A DNA stretch of 64,000 bases, from contig NZ_CP098774.1 of the NCBI RefSeq assembly GCF_028473665.1, positions 4,645,501 through 4,709,500 of the forward strand, read 5' to 3'. Below are positions 47,014 through 58,726 of this stretch, piece by piece. A program made the position numbers and the translations under genes. The notes below the pieces were generated by a model. That model did no database searches. It worked only from the letters and a program-made list of their open reading frames with translations, and was not told where the DNA came from. Positions within the stretch are counted from its first letter, which is position 1. The number at the start of each line of letters is the position of its first letter. Source of the DNA: Sphingomonas sp. QA11. Its GTDB lineage: Bacteria > Pseudomonadota > Alphaproteobacteria > Sphingomonadales > Sphingomonadaceae.

Positions 47014-48249
47014 ATGGCTCTGATCGATCGATTCCTCGCCGCCCGCGTCAAGCGGGGTCAGCTCACAGTCCATCACGCCAACGGCGCCGTCCGCGTATTC
47101 GGCACGCCCGATCCCGATCCCGATTTTCCGAACGTCGTGATCCGTTTCACTGACAATGGCGCCGCGAACTTCATCGTCCGCAATCCGAGCCTGGGCGCGG
47201 GGGAGGCCTATATGCAGGGCCGGATGACCGTCGATGGCGAGGATGTCATGGGCCTTGTCCGGCTAATGACCGCGAACGACCTGTGGGAAGGCGGGGGCGG
47301 CGCTCTCCACCCCAGTCGGGCCAGGCGCGCGGTGGCGGCGATCACGCACCGGATCAACCGCGTCAACATGGCGCGCCGCTCGAAGAGGAATGTCGCGCAT
47401 CATTATGACCTGAGCGACCGGCTCTACGATCTCTTCCTCGACGCGGATCGTCAGTATAGCTGCGCCTATTTCACTGATCCGTCGAACAGCCTTGAGCAGG
47501 CGCAGGACGACAAGAAGGCGCATATCGCCGCGAAGCTCGCGCTGAAGCCGGGCATGAGGGTGCTTGACATCGGCTGCGGCTGGGGTGGCATGGCGCTCTA
47601 TCTGCACCGGAAGACCGGGGCCGAGGTGCTCGGCGTCACGCTGTCGGAGGAGCAGTTGAAGGTCGCCCGCCGCCGCGCCGAGGAGGCGGGCGTCGCGGAC
47701 AAGGTAAGGTTCGAACTGATCGACTATCGCCATGTCACGGGCAGTTTCGACCGGATCGTCTCGGTCGGCATGTTCGAGCATGTCGGTCCGGCGCACTACC
47801 GCACCTTCTTCAGGCAATGCCGCAACCTGCTCGCCGAAGACGGGGTGATGCTGCTCCACACCATCGGGCGCGCCGGCGCGCCCGGCGTCACCGACGACTG
47901 GACCGCGAAGTACATCTTCCCGGGCGGCTACAACCCGGCGCTCTCGGAGATCGTCAGGGCGAACGAGGGACTCCGCTTCTTCCTCACTGATGTCGAGGTG
48001 CTGCGCCTGCATTATTCCTACACGCTCGACCATTGGTACGACCGCACCGTTGCCGCGCGCGCGGCGATCGTGGCGCTGTATGACGAGCCCTTCTACCGGA
48101 TGTGGCAATTCTATCTGGCCGGCGCGTCCTGCGCCTTCCGCTATGGCGGCATGGTCAACTACCAGCTTCAATATGCGAAGAACCGCCACGCCCTGCCGAT
48201 CACCCGCGACTATATGATCGAGGGGGAACTGGCGCTGCGGACGTCCTGA
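47014..48249 (+). CDS. cfa: Cyclopropane-fatty-acyl-phospholipid synthase
   Basis: 411 residues from the ATG at 47014. SAM-binding LDIGCGWGGMALYL near 180 and the Cfa block HYDLSDRLYDLFLDADRQYS, plus GMFEHVGPAHYRTFF and a late YQLQYAKNR. Converts unsaturated acyl chains in membranes to cyclopropane rings. It shares the strand and an 18-bp gap with the molybdoenzyme gene. Confidence 0.93.
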   Translation: MALIDRFLAARVKRGQLTVHHANGAVRVFGTPDPDPDFPNVVIRFTDNGAANFIVRNPSLGAGEAYMQGRMTVDGEDVMGLVRLMTANDLWEGGGGALHPSRARRAVAAITHRINRVNMARRSKRNVAHHYDLSDRLYDLFLDADRQYSCAYFTDPSNSLEQAQDDKKAHIAAKLALKPGMRVLDIGCGWGGMALYLHRKTGAEVLGVTLSEEQLKVARRRAEEAGVADKVRFELIDYRHVTGSFDRIVSVGMFEHVGPAHYRTFFRQCRNLLAEDGVMLLHTIGRAGAPGVTDDWTAKYIFPGGYNPALSEIVRANEGLRFFLTDVEVLRLHYSYTLDHWYDRTVAARAAIVALYDEPFYRMWQFYLAGASCAFRYGGMVNYQLQYAKNRHALPITRDYMIEGELALRTS

Positions 48250-48309
48250 GTTGCCGAGTTGCGACGGCGTCGGGCTGGCGTGGCGCCGCGCCGCCGCCGA
48301 TCCGGGCCC

Positions 48310-49638
48310 GTGATCTCGGCCCCTCTCACCCGTCGCGCGATCTTTGCCCAGGCCTGGCCGATCATGCTCGGCCAGACGACGGTGCCGCTGGTCGGGCTGG
48401 TCGATACCGCGGTGATCGGGCGGACCGGGGATGCCACCGCACTTGCCGGGGTCGCGCTCGGCACCGTCGTGATCAACATGATCTTCTGGACCTTCGGGTT
48501 CCTGCGCATGGGCATGACCGGGATGACCGCCCAGGCCGAAGGGGCGGGCGACGCGCGCGAGGTCGAGGCGATGCTGCTGCGCGGTGTCGTGGCCGGGGTG
48601 GGGTTGGGCGTCGTGCTCTTCGCGCTCCAGATCGTGCTGATTCCGCTCGCACTGGAGACGATGGCGGGCGGGGGCGCGCTCGACGACGCGGCGCGCGGCT
48701 ATGTCAGCGCGCGCTTCCTGGGGGCACCGGCCAGCCTCGCGATCTTCGCGATCAACGGATGGCTGTTCGGCCGGGGGCGCACGCGCGCGGCGCTGGCGCT
48801 GCAGATCGTCATGAACCTCGTCAACATCGCGCTGAACCTGCTGTTCGTCTGGCATTTCCACATGGGCGCGCGGGGCGTCGGCCTTGGCACCGCCTGTGCC
48901 GAATGGATCTCGCTCGCGGTCGGGCTGGCGATTGCCGGGCGCGGGGTCGACTGGGGCCGCATCCTCTCGCCCGCATTGTTCGGCGGTGGCGCGCTCAGGC
49001 GGCTGTTCGCGGTCAATGCCGACATCATGATCCGCACGATCGCGCTCCTGTCGCTGTTCCTCTGGTTCACCAATGCCGGCGCCCGCCTGGGCGCGACGGC
49101 GCTCGCGGCCAATTACGTGTTGATGCAGTTTGTCAGCGTTTCCGCCTTCGTACTCGACGGCTTCGCCTTCACCGCCGAATCCCGCGTCGGCCAGGCTATT
49201 GGCGCGGGATCGCGATCCGCGATGGTCCGGGCGATCCGGCTGACGGGAGAGTTCTCGCTGCTGGCCGGGATCGGTTTCGCCCTGCTGTTCTTCGTGCTCG
49301 GCCCAGCGCTGATCGCGTTCTTCGCGAGCAACCCCGCCGTGCGCGCGCAGGCAGGGGCGATGCTGCCCTTCGCCGCGATCATCCCGGCGATCGGCGTGCC
49401 CGCCTGGCTGCTCGACGGCATCTTCATCGGCGCGACGCGGGGCAGGGCGCTGCGCAACGCCGCGATTCTGGCGACCGCGCTTTATATCGCGACCGACCTG
49501 CTGTTCCGGCCCTTCGGGGAGAGCGGGATCTGGTGGGCGTTCATGGCGAGCTATCTCTATCGCGCGGTGTCACTGGGTGCCTATCTGCCCGGGCTGCTTC
49601 GGACCATCGAGGTTGCGGAACCCGCCAACGGACCCTAG
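48310..49638 (+). CDS. MATE family efflux transporter
   Basis: 442 residues from a GTG at 48310 (VISAPLTRRAIFAQAWPIM). About 12 membrane helices; family segments VPLVGLVDTAVIGRTGD near 30-46 and SVSAFVLDGFAFTAESRVGQ in the second half. DinF-like subgroup. Substrate unknown. A TTG at 48259 would add a basic leader. Confidence 0.88.
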   Translation: MISAPLTRRAIFAQAWPIMLGQTTVPLVGLVDTAVIGRTGDATALAGVALGTVVINMIFWTFGFLRMGMTGMTAQAEGAGDAREVEAMLLRGVVAGVGLGVVLFALQIVLIPLALETMAGGGALDDAARGYVSARFLGAPASLAIFAINGWLFGRGRTRAALALQIVMNLVNIALNLLFVWHFHMGARGVGLGTACAEWISLAVGLAIAGRGVDWGRILSPALFGGGALRRLFAVNADIMIRTIALLSLFLWFTNAGARLGATALAANYVLMQFVSVSAFVLDGFAFTAESRVGQAIGAGSRSAMVRAIRLTGEFSLLAGIGFALLFFVLGPALIAFFASNPAVRAQAGAMLPFAAIIPAIGVPAWLLDGIFIGATRGRALRNAAILATALYIATDLLFRPFGESGIWWAFMASYLYRAVSLGAYLPGLLRTIEVAEPANGP

Positions 49639-49678
49639 AGCGCGGGCCGATTCCCCGTACCTTCCCGGAGCCTGCTTC

Positions 49679-50899
49679 ATGACCGACAAGATCAACCGCG
49701 TCGTCCTCGCCTATTCGGGCGGACTCGACACCAGCGTGATCCTGAAGTGGCTCCAGCAGACCTATCAATGCGAGGTGGTGACCTTCACCGCGGATCTCGG
49801 CCAGGGCGAGGAGCTTGAGCCGGCGCGGCGCAAGGCCGAGGCCGCCGGCGTGAAGCCCGAGCATATCTTCATCGACGACCTGCGCGAGGAGTTCGTCGGC
49901 AACTATGTCTTCCCGATGATGCGCGCCAACGCCATGTACGAGGGGCTGTACCTGCTCGGCACCTCGATCGCCCGGCCGCTGATCGCCAAGCGCCAGATCG
50001 AGATCGCGAAGCTGGTGAATGCCGATGCGGTCAGCCATGGCGCGACCGGCAAGGGCAACGACCAGGTCCGCTTCGAGCTCGGCTATTACGCGCTCGCGCC
50101 CGATATCAAGGTGATCGCGCCATGGCGCGAATGGGATCTGACCAGCCGCACCCGCCTGATCGAGTTCGCCGAACAGCACCAGATCCAGGTGGCGAAGGAC
50201 AAGCGCGGCGAAGCGCCCTTCTCGACCGACGCGAACATCCTGCACACCTCGTCGGAGGGAAAGGTGCTTGAGGATCCGTGGGAAGAAGTGCCCGACTATG
50301 TCTATTCGCGCACCGTCAATCCCGAGGACGCACCCGACCAGCCCGAGTTCATCACGATCGATTTCGAGCGTGGCGACGGCGTCGCGGTCAATGGCGAGGC
50401 AATGAGCCCGGCGACGCTGCTGGCCAAGCTCAACGATCTCGGCCGCAAGCATGGCATCGGCCGGCTTGACCTGGTCGAGAACCGCTTCGTCGGCATGAAG
50501 TCCCGCGGCATGTACGAGACGCCGGGCGGTACCATCTACTATCTGGCGCACCGTGGCATCGAGCAGCTCACGCTCGATCGCGGCGCAGCGCACCTCAAGG
50601 ACGAGCTGGCGCCGCGTTATGCCGAGCTTGTCTATAACGGCTTCTGGTTCTCGCCGGAGCGTGAGATGCTCCAGGCGGCGATCGACCATAGCCAGGAGAA
50701 GGTGGCGGGCACCGTCCGCCTGAAGCTCTACAAGGGGGGCGTCTATGTGGTCGGCCGCAAGTCGCCCAATACGCTCTATTCGGAGAAGGTCGTGACCTTC
50801 GAGGACGATCAGGGCGCCTATGACCAGCGCGACGCGGCTGGCTTCATCAAGCTCAACGCCCTTCGCCTGCGTCTGCTCGGGCGCCGCGACCGGGATTGA
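49679..50899 (+). CDS. argG: Argininosuccinate synthase
   Basis: 406 residues from the ATG at 49679. PP-loop AYSGGLDTSVILKWL near 11-25, then GATGKGNDQVRFE. Joins citrulline and Asp in arginine synthesis. 40 bp after the MATE gene, probably with its own signals. The frame from 49577 overlaps MATE and is not used. Confidence 0.97.
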   Translation: MTDKINRVVLAYSGGLDTSVILKWLQQTYQCEVVTFTADLGQGEELEPARRKAEAAGVKPEHIFIDDLREEFVGNYVFPMMRANAMYEGLYLLGTSIARPLIAKRQIEIAKLVNADAVSHGATGKGNDQVRFELGYYALAPDIKVIAPWREWDLTSRTRLIEFAEQHQIQVAKDKRGEAPFSTDANILHTSSEGKVLEDPWEEVPDYVYSRTVNPEDAPDQPEFITIDFERGDGVAVNGEAMSPATLLAKLNDLGRKHGIGRLDLVENRFVGMKSRGMYETPGGTIYYLAHRGIEQLTLDRGAAHLKDELAPRYAELVYNGFWFSPEREMLQAAIDHSQEKVAGTVRLKLYKGGVYVVGRKSPNTLYSEKVVTFEDDQGAYDQRDAAGFIKLNALRLRLLGRRDRD

Positions 50900-50981
50900 G
50901 GCCGGCCGCGGGTAGTAACTGCCGTTACGAACCCGTTCCTGCCCTAACCCGGCCTTAACCCGGCTCCGCTACGCCCCTGTC

Positions 50982-52739
50982 ATGGGGACGGCGATCGAAC
51001 GGCGGCTGGTCTATGGTGACGCGCTGGTGGCAATGCTGCTGGCAGTGCTGCTTGCCGCCGCCTGGGCGTTTCGCGACTGGCACCAGCTTTCGGCGCTCCG
51101 CCTGCCCGACACCGATGATGTCATGCGGCTCCAGCAGATTCGCGACTGGCTGGCGGGGCAGCGATTCAACGATCTTTCGCAGCACCGGCTGGGCGAGGCG
51201 CCCGGCCTGGCGATGCACTGGTCGCGGCTGCCCGATCTGGTGCCGGCGGCGATCATCGCGCTGCTGACCCCGCTGGTCGGAACTCACCAGGCGGAACTGG
51301 TCGCCGTCATCACCTGGCCGACGGCGCTGTTTGCCGCGGCGCTGTTCCTGGTCGGACGCATCGCCCGATCGATCGGTGGGCCGGGCGTCGCGCGCACCGC
51401 CATCGTCGTCGCTGCGATCGCTTATCCGGCGACGACCATCTTCCTGCCCGGTCGAATCGACCATCACGGCCTCCAGATCGTGCTGTTGCTGCTCGTGGCG
51501 CGCACCCTCACCAGCCCCCCGACGCTCGGCCACGGCCTTACCGCCGGCCTGGCCGCCGCGGCGAGCGTGGTGATCGGCATGGAGACGACCCCCCTGCTGG
51601 CAGCGGCCGGCCTCGCCATGGCGGGCGAATGGCTGTTCGCGAAGCACGCCGCCGATGACCGGATGATGGGCTTCGGCATCGCGCTCGCCGCCGGGTTGCT
51701 CGGCGCGTCGATCATCTTCAAGACAAGCCAATGGGGCTATCCGGGTTGCGACGGCTTCACCGCGACCGCCTGGCGCGGCACGGTCATCGCTGCCTTCGGG
51801 CCGATGATGATGGCGCTGGCGGCGCGCGACTTCACCAGGCCGGCGATGCGCCTGATGCTCGCGATACTGGTCGCGGGCGTGATTGGCGGCGGGGTCATCG
51901 CGGTCGCCCCGCAATGCCTGGAGCCCTATGCCATGGTCGATCCGATGCTGGCGCGGCTGTGGCTGGGCAAGGTCGGAGAAGCGCAGCCGCTGTTCACGGC
52001 GCCGGTCAGCGTGGCGATCGGCTATGCCGGGGTGATGGTCGCCGGCATCCTCGCGACGGCCTGGCGGTTATATGTGACGCGCGACTATCGCTGGGTCGCG
52101 CTGCTCATCGTGCAGGTCGCGGCGTTCGGCCTCACCTGCTTCCAGCTGCGCGGCGCCTATGCCGGGGCGATCCTCGCCGCGCCGGCGCTTGCGGCGGTGA
52201 TCGCCGCCGCCCGCCGCCGGGGCAGCCTGTGGCTCACCGGTGCCTGGATCGCGTCGGCAGGCATGCTCTATCCACTCGCCGCCGATGCACTGACGCCGCG
52301 CCAGACGGTGCGTACCAGCGATCCCGTTGAAGGGAGCTGCACCTCGCCCGAGGCGCTTGCGACGCTTGCCGCGCTGCCGCCGGGGAGATTGCTCGCGCCC
52401 CTCGATCTCGGCGCCTTTGCGCTGGCGGCGACCCGGCTCGATGTGGTCGGCGCGCCCTATCACCGTAACAATGCAGGCAACCTCGCCGTCTATCGCTTCT
52501 TCCTCGGCGCCCCCGAGGATTCGGCGACGATCGCGCGGGACTGGAAGGTCGGTTACGTCGCGCTCTGCCAGGATAGCTTCACTGAACTGGGCGACAATTC
52601 GGCAGGCGATATCCAACTCGTGAACCAGCTCCATCGCGGCCAGGTACCGGCCTGGCTCAGTCCCGTGGCGGCTGCTCCTGCCGGGCTCGCCTTGTATCGC
52701 GTCGAACCCGGCTTGTTTACGCAGGCCCCATCGCGGTAA
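50982..52739 (+). CDS. GT-C-fold membrane protein with STT3-like motifs
   Basis: 585 residues and about 12-13 membrane helices. The first periplasmic loop has an acidic motif LRLPDTDDVMRLQQIRDWL and the next has FLPGRIDHHGLQI; acidic pair plus DHH in these loops recalls oligosaccharyltransferases (STT3/AglB/PglB). MHWSRLPDLVP lies between them. The C-terminal periplasmic part (about 460-585) is soluble. A lipid-linked donor and glycan transfer are plausible but unproved. A second GT-C-like gene follows 10 bp downstream. Confidence 0.6.
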   Translation: MGTAIERRLVYGDALVAMLLAVLLAAAWAFRDWHQLSALRLPDTDDVMRLQQIRDWLAGQRFNDLSQHRLGEAPGLAMHWSRLPDLVPAAIIALLTPLVGTHQAELVAVITWPTALFAAALFLVGRIARSIGGPGVARTAIVVAAIAYPATTIFLPGRIDHHGLQIVLLLLVARTLTSPPTLGHGLTAGLAAAASVVIGMETTPLLAAAGLAMAGEWLFAKHAADDRMMGFGIALAAGLLGASIIFKTSQWGYPGCDGFTATAWRGTVIAAFGPMMMALAARDFTRPAMRLMLAILVAGVIGGGVIAVAPQCLEPYAMVDPMLARLWLGKVGEAQPLFTAPVSVAIGYAGVMVAGILATAWRLYVTRDYRWVALLIVQVAAFGLTCFQLRGAYAGAILAAPALAAVIAAARRRGSLWLTGAWIASAGMLYPLAADALTPRQTVRTSDPVEGSCTSPEALATLAALPPGRLLAPLDLGAFALAATRLDVVGAPYHRNNAGNLAVYRFFLGAPEDSATIARDWKVGYVALCQDSFTELGDNSAGDIQLVNQLHRGQVPAWLSPVAAAPAGLALYRVEPGLFTQAPSR

Positions 52740-54348
52740 AGCCCTCCCATGCCGGGGGATATCGAAAAACTGCATTGGTGGCAGACGCGCTGGTTCGTGG
52801 CGCTGGCCGCGTTCGTCGCGATCATTCCGCTGCTTCGTCCGGAAATCCCGCCACTGGTCGACCTGCCGGGGCATCTCGGGCGCTACCGGGTTCAGCTCGA
52901 CATCGGCAATGCGCCGTGGCTCGCCGAATGGTATAATTTCAGCTGGCAGCTGATCGGCAATCTCGGGATCGACATCCTCGTCATCCCGCTCGCCAAGATC
53001 TTCGGGCTCGAGCTCGCGGTGAAGCTGATCGTCATGACCATTCCGGCGATGACGGTGACGGGCCTGTTGTGGATCGCGCGCGAGGTGCACGGCCGGATTC
53101 CAGCCACCGCCCTGTTCGCCCTGCCGATCGCCTATAGCTATCCCTTTCATTTCGGCTTCATCAACTTCGCGCTGTCGATGGCGATCGCCTTCAACGCTTT
53201 CGCCCTGTGGCTGCGGCTCGCGCGGCTCGGCAGGTTCAGGCTGCGCGCGATCGTGTTCGTGCCGCTCTCCTGCGCGCTCTGGCTCTGCCATACCTTTGGC
53301 TGGGGTGTGCTCGGCGTGCTCGCTTTCTCGGCCGAGATGGTCCGTCAGCACGATGCCGGCCATCGCTGGTTCAACGCTTGGGTGCGCGCCGGGCTTGGCT
53401 GCGTGCCGCTTGCCCTGCCGATGGTGCTGATGGTGATGTGGCGCAGCGGCCATCATGTCGGCGGAGAGACCGGCGACTGGTTCAACTGGCGCGCCAAGGC
53501 CATGTGGCTGACCATGGTCCTGAAGGATCGCTGGCAGCTCTTCGATATCGCCTCGGCGGCGATATTGTACCTGATCCTGTTCAGGGGTTTTCGCGATCCG
53601 ACGATCGAATATTCGCGCAACCTGGGCCTGTCGGCGCTGTTCCTGCTTGCCGTGTTCATCCTGCTGCCGCGGATCGTGTTCGGATCCGCCTATGCCGACA
53701 TGCGCCTCGCGCCGTTCGTGATCGGCATCGCCCTAATCGCGCTGCGGCCGCGTCCGGGCGTTCCGATCCGGCACGCGGCGGTGGTCGCCGTGCTTGGCCT
53801 CGCCTTCTTCCTCGTCAGGATCGGCGCCACGACGGTGAGTTTCTGGATGTACGACCAGTCCTACGAGCGCGAGTTGAAGGCGCTCGATCACGTCCCGGTC
53901 GGCGCCAAGGTCGTCAGCTTCGTCGGCGCTGAATGCCGGCCGTCCTGGTTCATGACCCGGCTCGAGCATCTGCCGGCGATCGGGCTGGTGCGCAGGCTCG
54001 CCTATACCAACGATCAATGGTCGATGGCGGGCGCGCAGTTGCTGACGACGCGCTATGCGCCCGCGCGGCGCTTCGCGCACGACGCATCGCAGATCGTTAC
54101 CGAGCAATATTGCCGTGGCGAATGGTGGCGCACCATTTCGCTCTCGCTGGCGCGCTTCCCGCGCGATGCGTTCGATTATGTGTGGCTGATCAAGCCGCCG
54201 CCCTATGATCCGAAATACAATGCCGGGCTGGTGGAGATCTGGCGCGACGGTTCAAGCGCGCTGTTCCGCGTCGACCACAATGTCACGCCCCCGACCGTGC
54301 CGTTGTTCCCCGAGGAGATCAGGGCGATCGAGCTTCGGGCGCGGCGCC

Positions 54349-55494
<1,146 letters not shown>

Positions 55495-55499
55495 ACCGT

Positions 55500-56900
55500 C
55501 TAACTAGGCGCGGACTCTCCGCTTTCCAACCGCGGTGCGATCATTCCGCAGGCGAGCAGCAGCAGGAACGGGGTGACGAACTCGCGGTGGCGCTCGCCGA
55601 ACTCGAACCACACCCCGAACAGCAGCAATTGCACGCCGCATGCGGCAATCAGCAGCAGCAATGTTCCGGTGCCGGGCGTGCACCGCACGCGCACCGCGAC
55701 CGTGGACGCGCCAAGCAATGCGACATGGGTAAGATGGGACATGGGCAGCAGTGCCGCCGCGAACGCCGCGGGCAGGGGCGGCTGCATCGCCACCAGCCGG
55801 GTGATGCCGAACGACGCCACGCCGCAGGCACGAAGGAACTTGGTGATGGTGAGCCTGACAAAGGCGCCCGGATTGGCCTTGATCCATTCCATCGCGATCG
55901 CGCCGATACGCTTGCCATAGGCGATTTCGGGAAGGCCGCGCAGATGTTCGGGCGGTGGCATCCAGTTGCCGGTGGCGTCGGGATTATTGCCGATCCACAG
56001 GCTCGCGCCGCCCGCGCTGGTCAGCGGCACGAACACGCCGAAGATCAGCCAGTTGCGAATCCACCAGGGCAGCATCACCAGCAGCGCCACGCACAGCGCG
56101 CGCAGGCCCGCGGCCATCGTCGATAGCGCACTTGCCCGACGGATCAGGCACAATCCGAACAGCGCGGCGAGCGGCGCCAGGCCCGGCTGGGTCAGGGCGA
56201 GCAATGCCGCGGGCACGCCGATCTTGATCGCGTCGCGCCAGCCCCTGTGGTCGCGGTTCAGCCAGGCCAGCGCCAGGGCGAGGATCAGGAAGGCGCAGAG
56301 TCCTTCCTTCTGCGCGAGCGGGGCCGAGAACAGGACGGAAGGCCAGACGAGATAGAGCCACGCGGCAGCGCGTCCGGCGCCTTCATTTCCCAGGCGGCGG
56401 CCCAGCCTGACGATCAGCGAGACGGTACCGAGATCGATCGCGGTGCCGAGAAACAGGACTGAGAGAGTGGAGAAACCGGTGATCGCGCCCCACCCCGCCA
56501 GCAGGAAGGAATAGAAAGGCGGGAAGAGGGCGCGCCAATACCCACCGAAAAACGGTTCGTAGATTCCGTATTCGTCCCGGATCAGCAGGCCCTTTGCGAG
56601 CAGGAGATAGGCATTCGGGTCGCCGTTCGATCCTCGATGGACGGAGAGCAGCGCGAAGGCGAGGCGTACTGCGATGGCGACCCCCGCAAGCATCGCGAGC
56701 CGTCGGCGCGATGGTTCGGCACGCAACAGGGGTAGCCCGAGACTGGCCACCGCGACCCACAGCAGGAGGATTCCGATCGCGGCGAACGACAGGCCCCATT
56801 GGCCCAGCAGCCCGGGAAGGGAGGCAAGGCCGTAGAGACAGAGAACCGCGAGGACCGCCTGGACGCCGATGCCGGCGAACCTGCCGGGCGCCCGGGTCAT
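55500..56900 (-). CDS. Glycosyltransferase family 39-like (GT-C) membrane protein
   Basis: 466 residues from the ATG at 56900, about 12 membrane helices. The first large loop has HRGSNGDPNAYLLLAKGLLI, an acidic loop typical of PMT/ArnT-like enzymes, and YWRALFPPFYSFLLAG follows. It overlaps the motB stop by four bases, so it is likely cotranslated with the stator genes. A frame extending to 57650 runs antisense to nothing but is the motB region in another frame and is excluded. Confidence 0.65.
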   Translation of the reverse strand: MTRAPGRFAGIGVQAVLAVLCLYGLASLPGLLGQWGLSFAAIGILLLWVAVASLGLPLLRAEPSRRRLAMLAGVAIAVRLAFALLSVHRGSNGDPNAYLLLAKGLLIRDEYGIYEPFFGGYWRALFPPFYSFLLAGWGAITGFSTLSVLFLGTAIDLGTVSLIVRLGRRLGNEGAGRAAAWLYLVWPSVLFSAPLAQKEGLCAFLILALALAWLNRDHRGWRDAIKIGVPAALLALTQPGLAPLAALFGLCLIRRASALSTMAAGLRALCVALLVMLPWWIRNWLIFGVFVPLTSAGGASLWIGNNPDATGNWMPPPEHLRGLPEIAYGKRIGAIAMEWIKANPGAFVRLTITKFLRACGVASFGITRLVAMQPPLPAAFAAALLPMSHLTHVALLGASTVAVRVRCTPGTGTLLLLIAACGVQLLLFGVWFEFGERHREFVTPFLLLLACGMIAPRLESGESAPS

Positions 56901-57802
56901 TCGCCGAATGCGGTCGCGCGGTAAAGCAGCGTGATGGCGACCCGCCGGTTGCGCGGATCGGTCGGGTTGTCCTGGATCATCGGCTCGCGATCGGCGACGC
57001 CCTCGATCCGGTTGAAACGGGCTTCCGGAATACCGCCGGTGGCCAGGCGCCGCCGCGTCGCCTCGGCCCGGCCGCTGGACAGCATCCAGTTGTTCATCGC
57101 AAGCGGATCGCCATAACCCAGGCTGTCGGTATGGCCGCGGATCATGATCGGATTGGTCATGCCCTTGATCGTTTCGGCGATCAGCCCGATCAGCTTCGAC
57201 GCCTCGGGGTCGAGCATGGTCGTGCCCAGGCCGAACATCGAATAATCCGCATCGTCGATCAGGTCGACGCGCAGCCCGTTCTGGGTACGGACGAAGCGAA
57301 CATGCGATCCCAATTTGGACAGTTTCGGGCTCGACGACATCGCGAAGGCGACCTGACGACGGATCAGTTCGAAATTCTTGCGATCCTCGGCGTTGAGCAC
57401 CGCCTTGTCCTTCAGCGTGCCTTTCTGCCCGGTGCCGACCTGGTCGCCGCCAGTCGCCTCGACCGGAATGGTCATCGACCGGGTACCGGTCTGCGAGGCC
57501 TTGTGCGGATAATTGTCCTTGTCGGTGATGGAGGAGCCGCCGAACATGCCGTTGGAGCCGGCGCTGTTCTGCTTCATCTGGACCAGAGTCGGCGCGAAAT
57601 AATCGGCCAGCGCCTTGCGCTGCTTCTCGTTGGTCGCGCCCAGCAGCCACATCAGCAGGAAGAACGCCATCATCGCCGTCACGAAATCGGCATAGGCCAC
57701 CTTCCAGGCGCCGCCGTGATGCCCGCCATGCCCTTCGACATAGATCTTCTTGTAGATGATCTTCGGTGGCTGGTTGCTGCCATGGGGAGCACGCGCTGCC
57801 AT
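56897..57802 (-). CDS. motB: Flagellar motor protein MotB
   Basis: 301 residues. A short basic cytosolic start, one membrane helix about 35-58 with the proton-path Asp in AYADFVTAMMAFFLLMW, and a C-terminal peptidoglycan-binding domain (about 170-295) with MIRGHTDSLGYGDPLAMNNW and NRRVAITLL. Stator subunit. Four bases downstream of motA; overlaps a GT-C gene. Confidence 0.95.
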   Translation of the reverse strand: MAARAPHGSNQPPKIIYKKIYVEGHGGHHGGAWKVAYADFVTAMMAFFLLMWLLGATNEKQRKALADYFAPTLVQMKQNSAGSNGMFGGSSITDKDNYPHKASQTGTRSMTIPVEATGGDQVGTGQKGTLKDKAVLNAEDRKNFELIRRQVAFAMSSSPKLSKLGSHVRFVRTQNGLRVDLIDDADYSMFGLGTTMLDPEASKLIGLIAETIKGMTNPIMIRGHTDSLGYGDPLAMNNWMLSSGRAEATRRRLATGGIPEARFNRIEGVADREPMIQDNPTDPRNRRVAITLLYRATAFGE

Positions 57803-57805
57803 CCC

Positions 57806-58669
57806 TTATCGCCCGCGCAGGCCGTCGAACACTTCGGCGAAACCGGGCTGGTTCGAATGCGCGATGCCTGAGCGCGCGGCCTCGATGACGAGCGGCTGCG
57901 GATGGCCGTGGAGCGACGCGATGATGATCTGCTTCACGACATGATAGATGGCGGCATCGGCATCGATGACCTGCTTCAGCCGGCTGGCGAGCGGGCTGAC
58001 GATGCCATAGGCAAGCAGCACGCCCATGAAAGTGCCGACCAGCGCCGAACCGATCATCGCGCCCAGGATGGCGGGCGGCTTGTCGATCGAGCCCATCGTC
58101 TTCACCACGCCGAGCACGGCGGCGACGATGCCGAGGGCGGGCAGCGCGTCGGCGAGGCTCGACAGCGTGGTATGCGGCCCTTCCACCTCGTGATGGTGGG
58201 TCTTGATCATGTTGTCCATGACGTCCTCGACCGCATGCACGTCGAGCGTGCCCGACGAGACGACGACGAGACGCAGCGTATCGGCGATCAGGTTGATCAG
58301 CGTATGATCGGCGAGCAGGCGCGGATATTCAGCGAACAGCGCGGAGGATTTCGGATCCTCGACATGCGGCTCGAGCGCGATCGGTCCCTCGGTGCGGAGC
58401 ATCTTCATCAGCTTCGACACGAGGAAGATCGTGTCGAGATAATCCTGCTTCTTGTATTTGGCGCCCTTGAAGATCTTGGCGAAGCTGCCGCCCAGCGCCT
58501 TCAGCTCCTTGCCCGAATTGCCGATGATCAGCGCGCCCGCGGCGGCGCCGCCGATGATCAGCATCTCGTGCGGAATCGCTTCCATCACCGGGCCGAGCGC
58601 ACCGCCGGTGATCGCGAAGCCGCCAAAGATCATGACGAGCAGGACGACGAGGCCGATCACCGGAAACAT
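57806..58669 (-). CDS. motA: Flagellar motor stator protein MotA
   Basis: 287 residues with four membrane helices: an N-terminal pair (VIGLVVLLVMIFGGFAITGG and MLIIGGAAAGALIIG) and a C-terminal pair (PALGIVAAVLGVVKTMGSI and ALVGTFMGVLLAYGIVSPLA) around a charged cytosolic loop. Forms the ion channel with MotB. Divergent-free: upstream is the flgL end with paired palindromes. Confidence 0.95.
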   Translation of the reverse strand: MFPVIGLVVLLVMIFGGFAITGGALGPVMEAIPHEMLIIGGAAAGALIIGNSGKELKALGGSFAKIFKGAKYKKQDYLDTIFLVSKLMKMLRTEGPIALEPHVEDPKSSALFAEYPRLLADHTLINLIADTLRLVVVSSGTLDVHAVEDVMDNMIKTHHHEVEGPHTTLSSLADALPALGIVAAVLGVVKTMGSIDKPPAILGAMIGSALVGTFMGVLLAYGIVSPLASRLKQVIDADAAIYHVVKQIIIASLHGHPQPLVIEAARSGIAHSNQPGFAEVFDGLRGR

Positions 58670-58726
58670 GAACTTCGCATTCCCCTTCTTGGTCGCCGCC
58701 GTCTCAAGGAACGGTCGCGATCATCC

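Noticed and set aside
47263..48861. 532-codon minus-strand frame over cfa and the MATE gene
   Set aside because: Spans two genes in antisense, with no motif.
52068..53456. 462-codon minus-strand frame over the GT-C genes
   Set aside because: Antisense shadow; the plus strand has a clear membrane-protein pattern.
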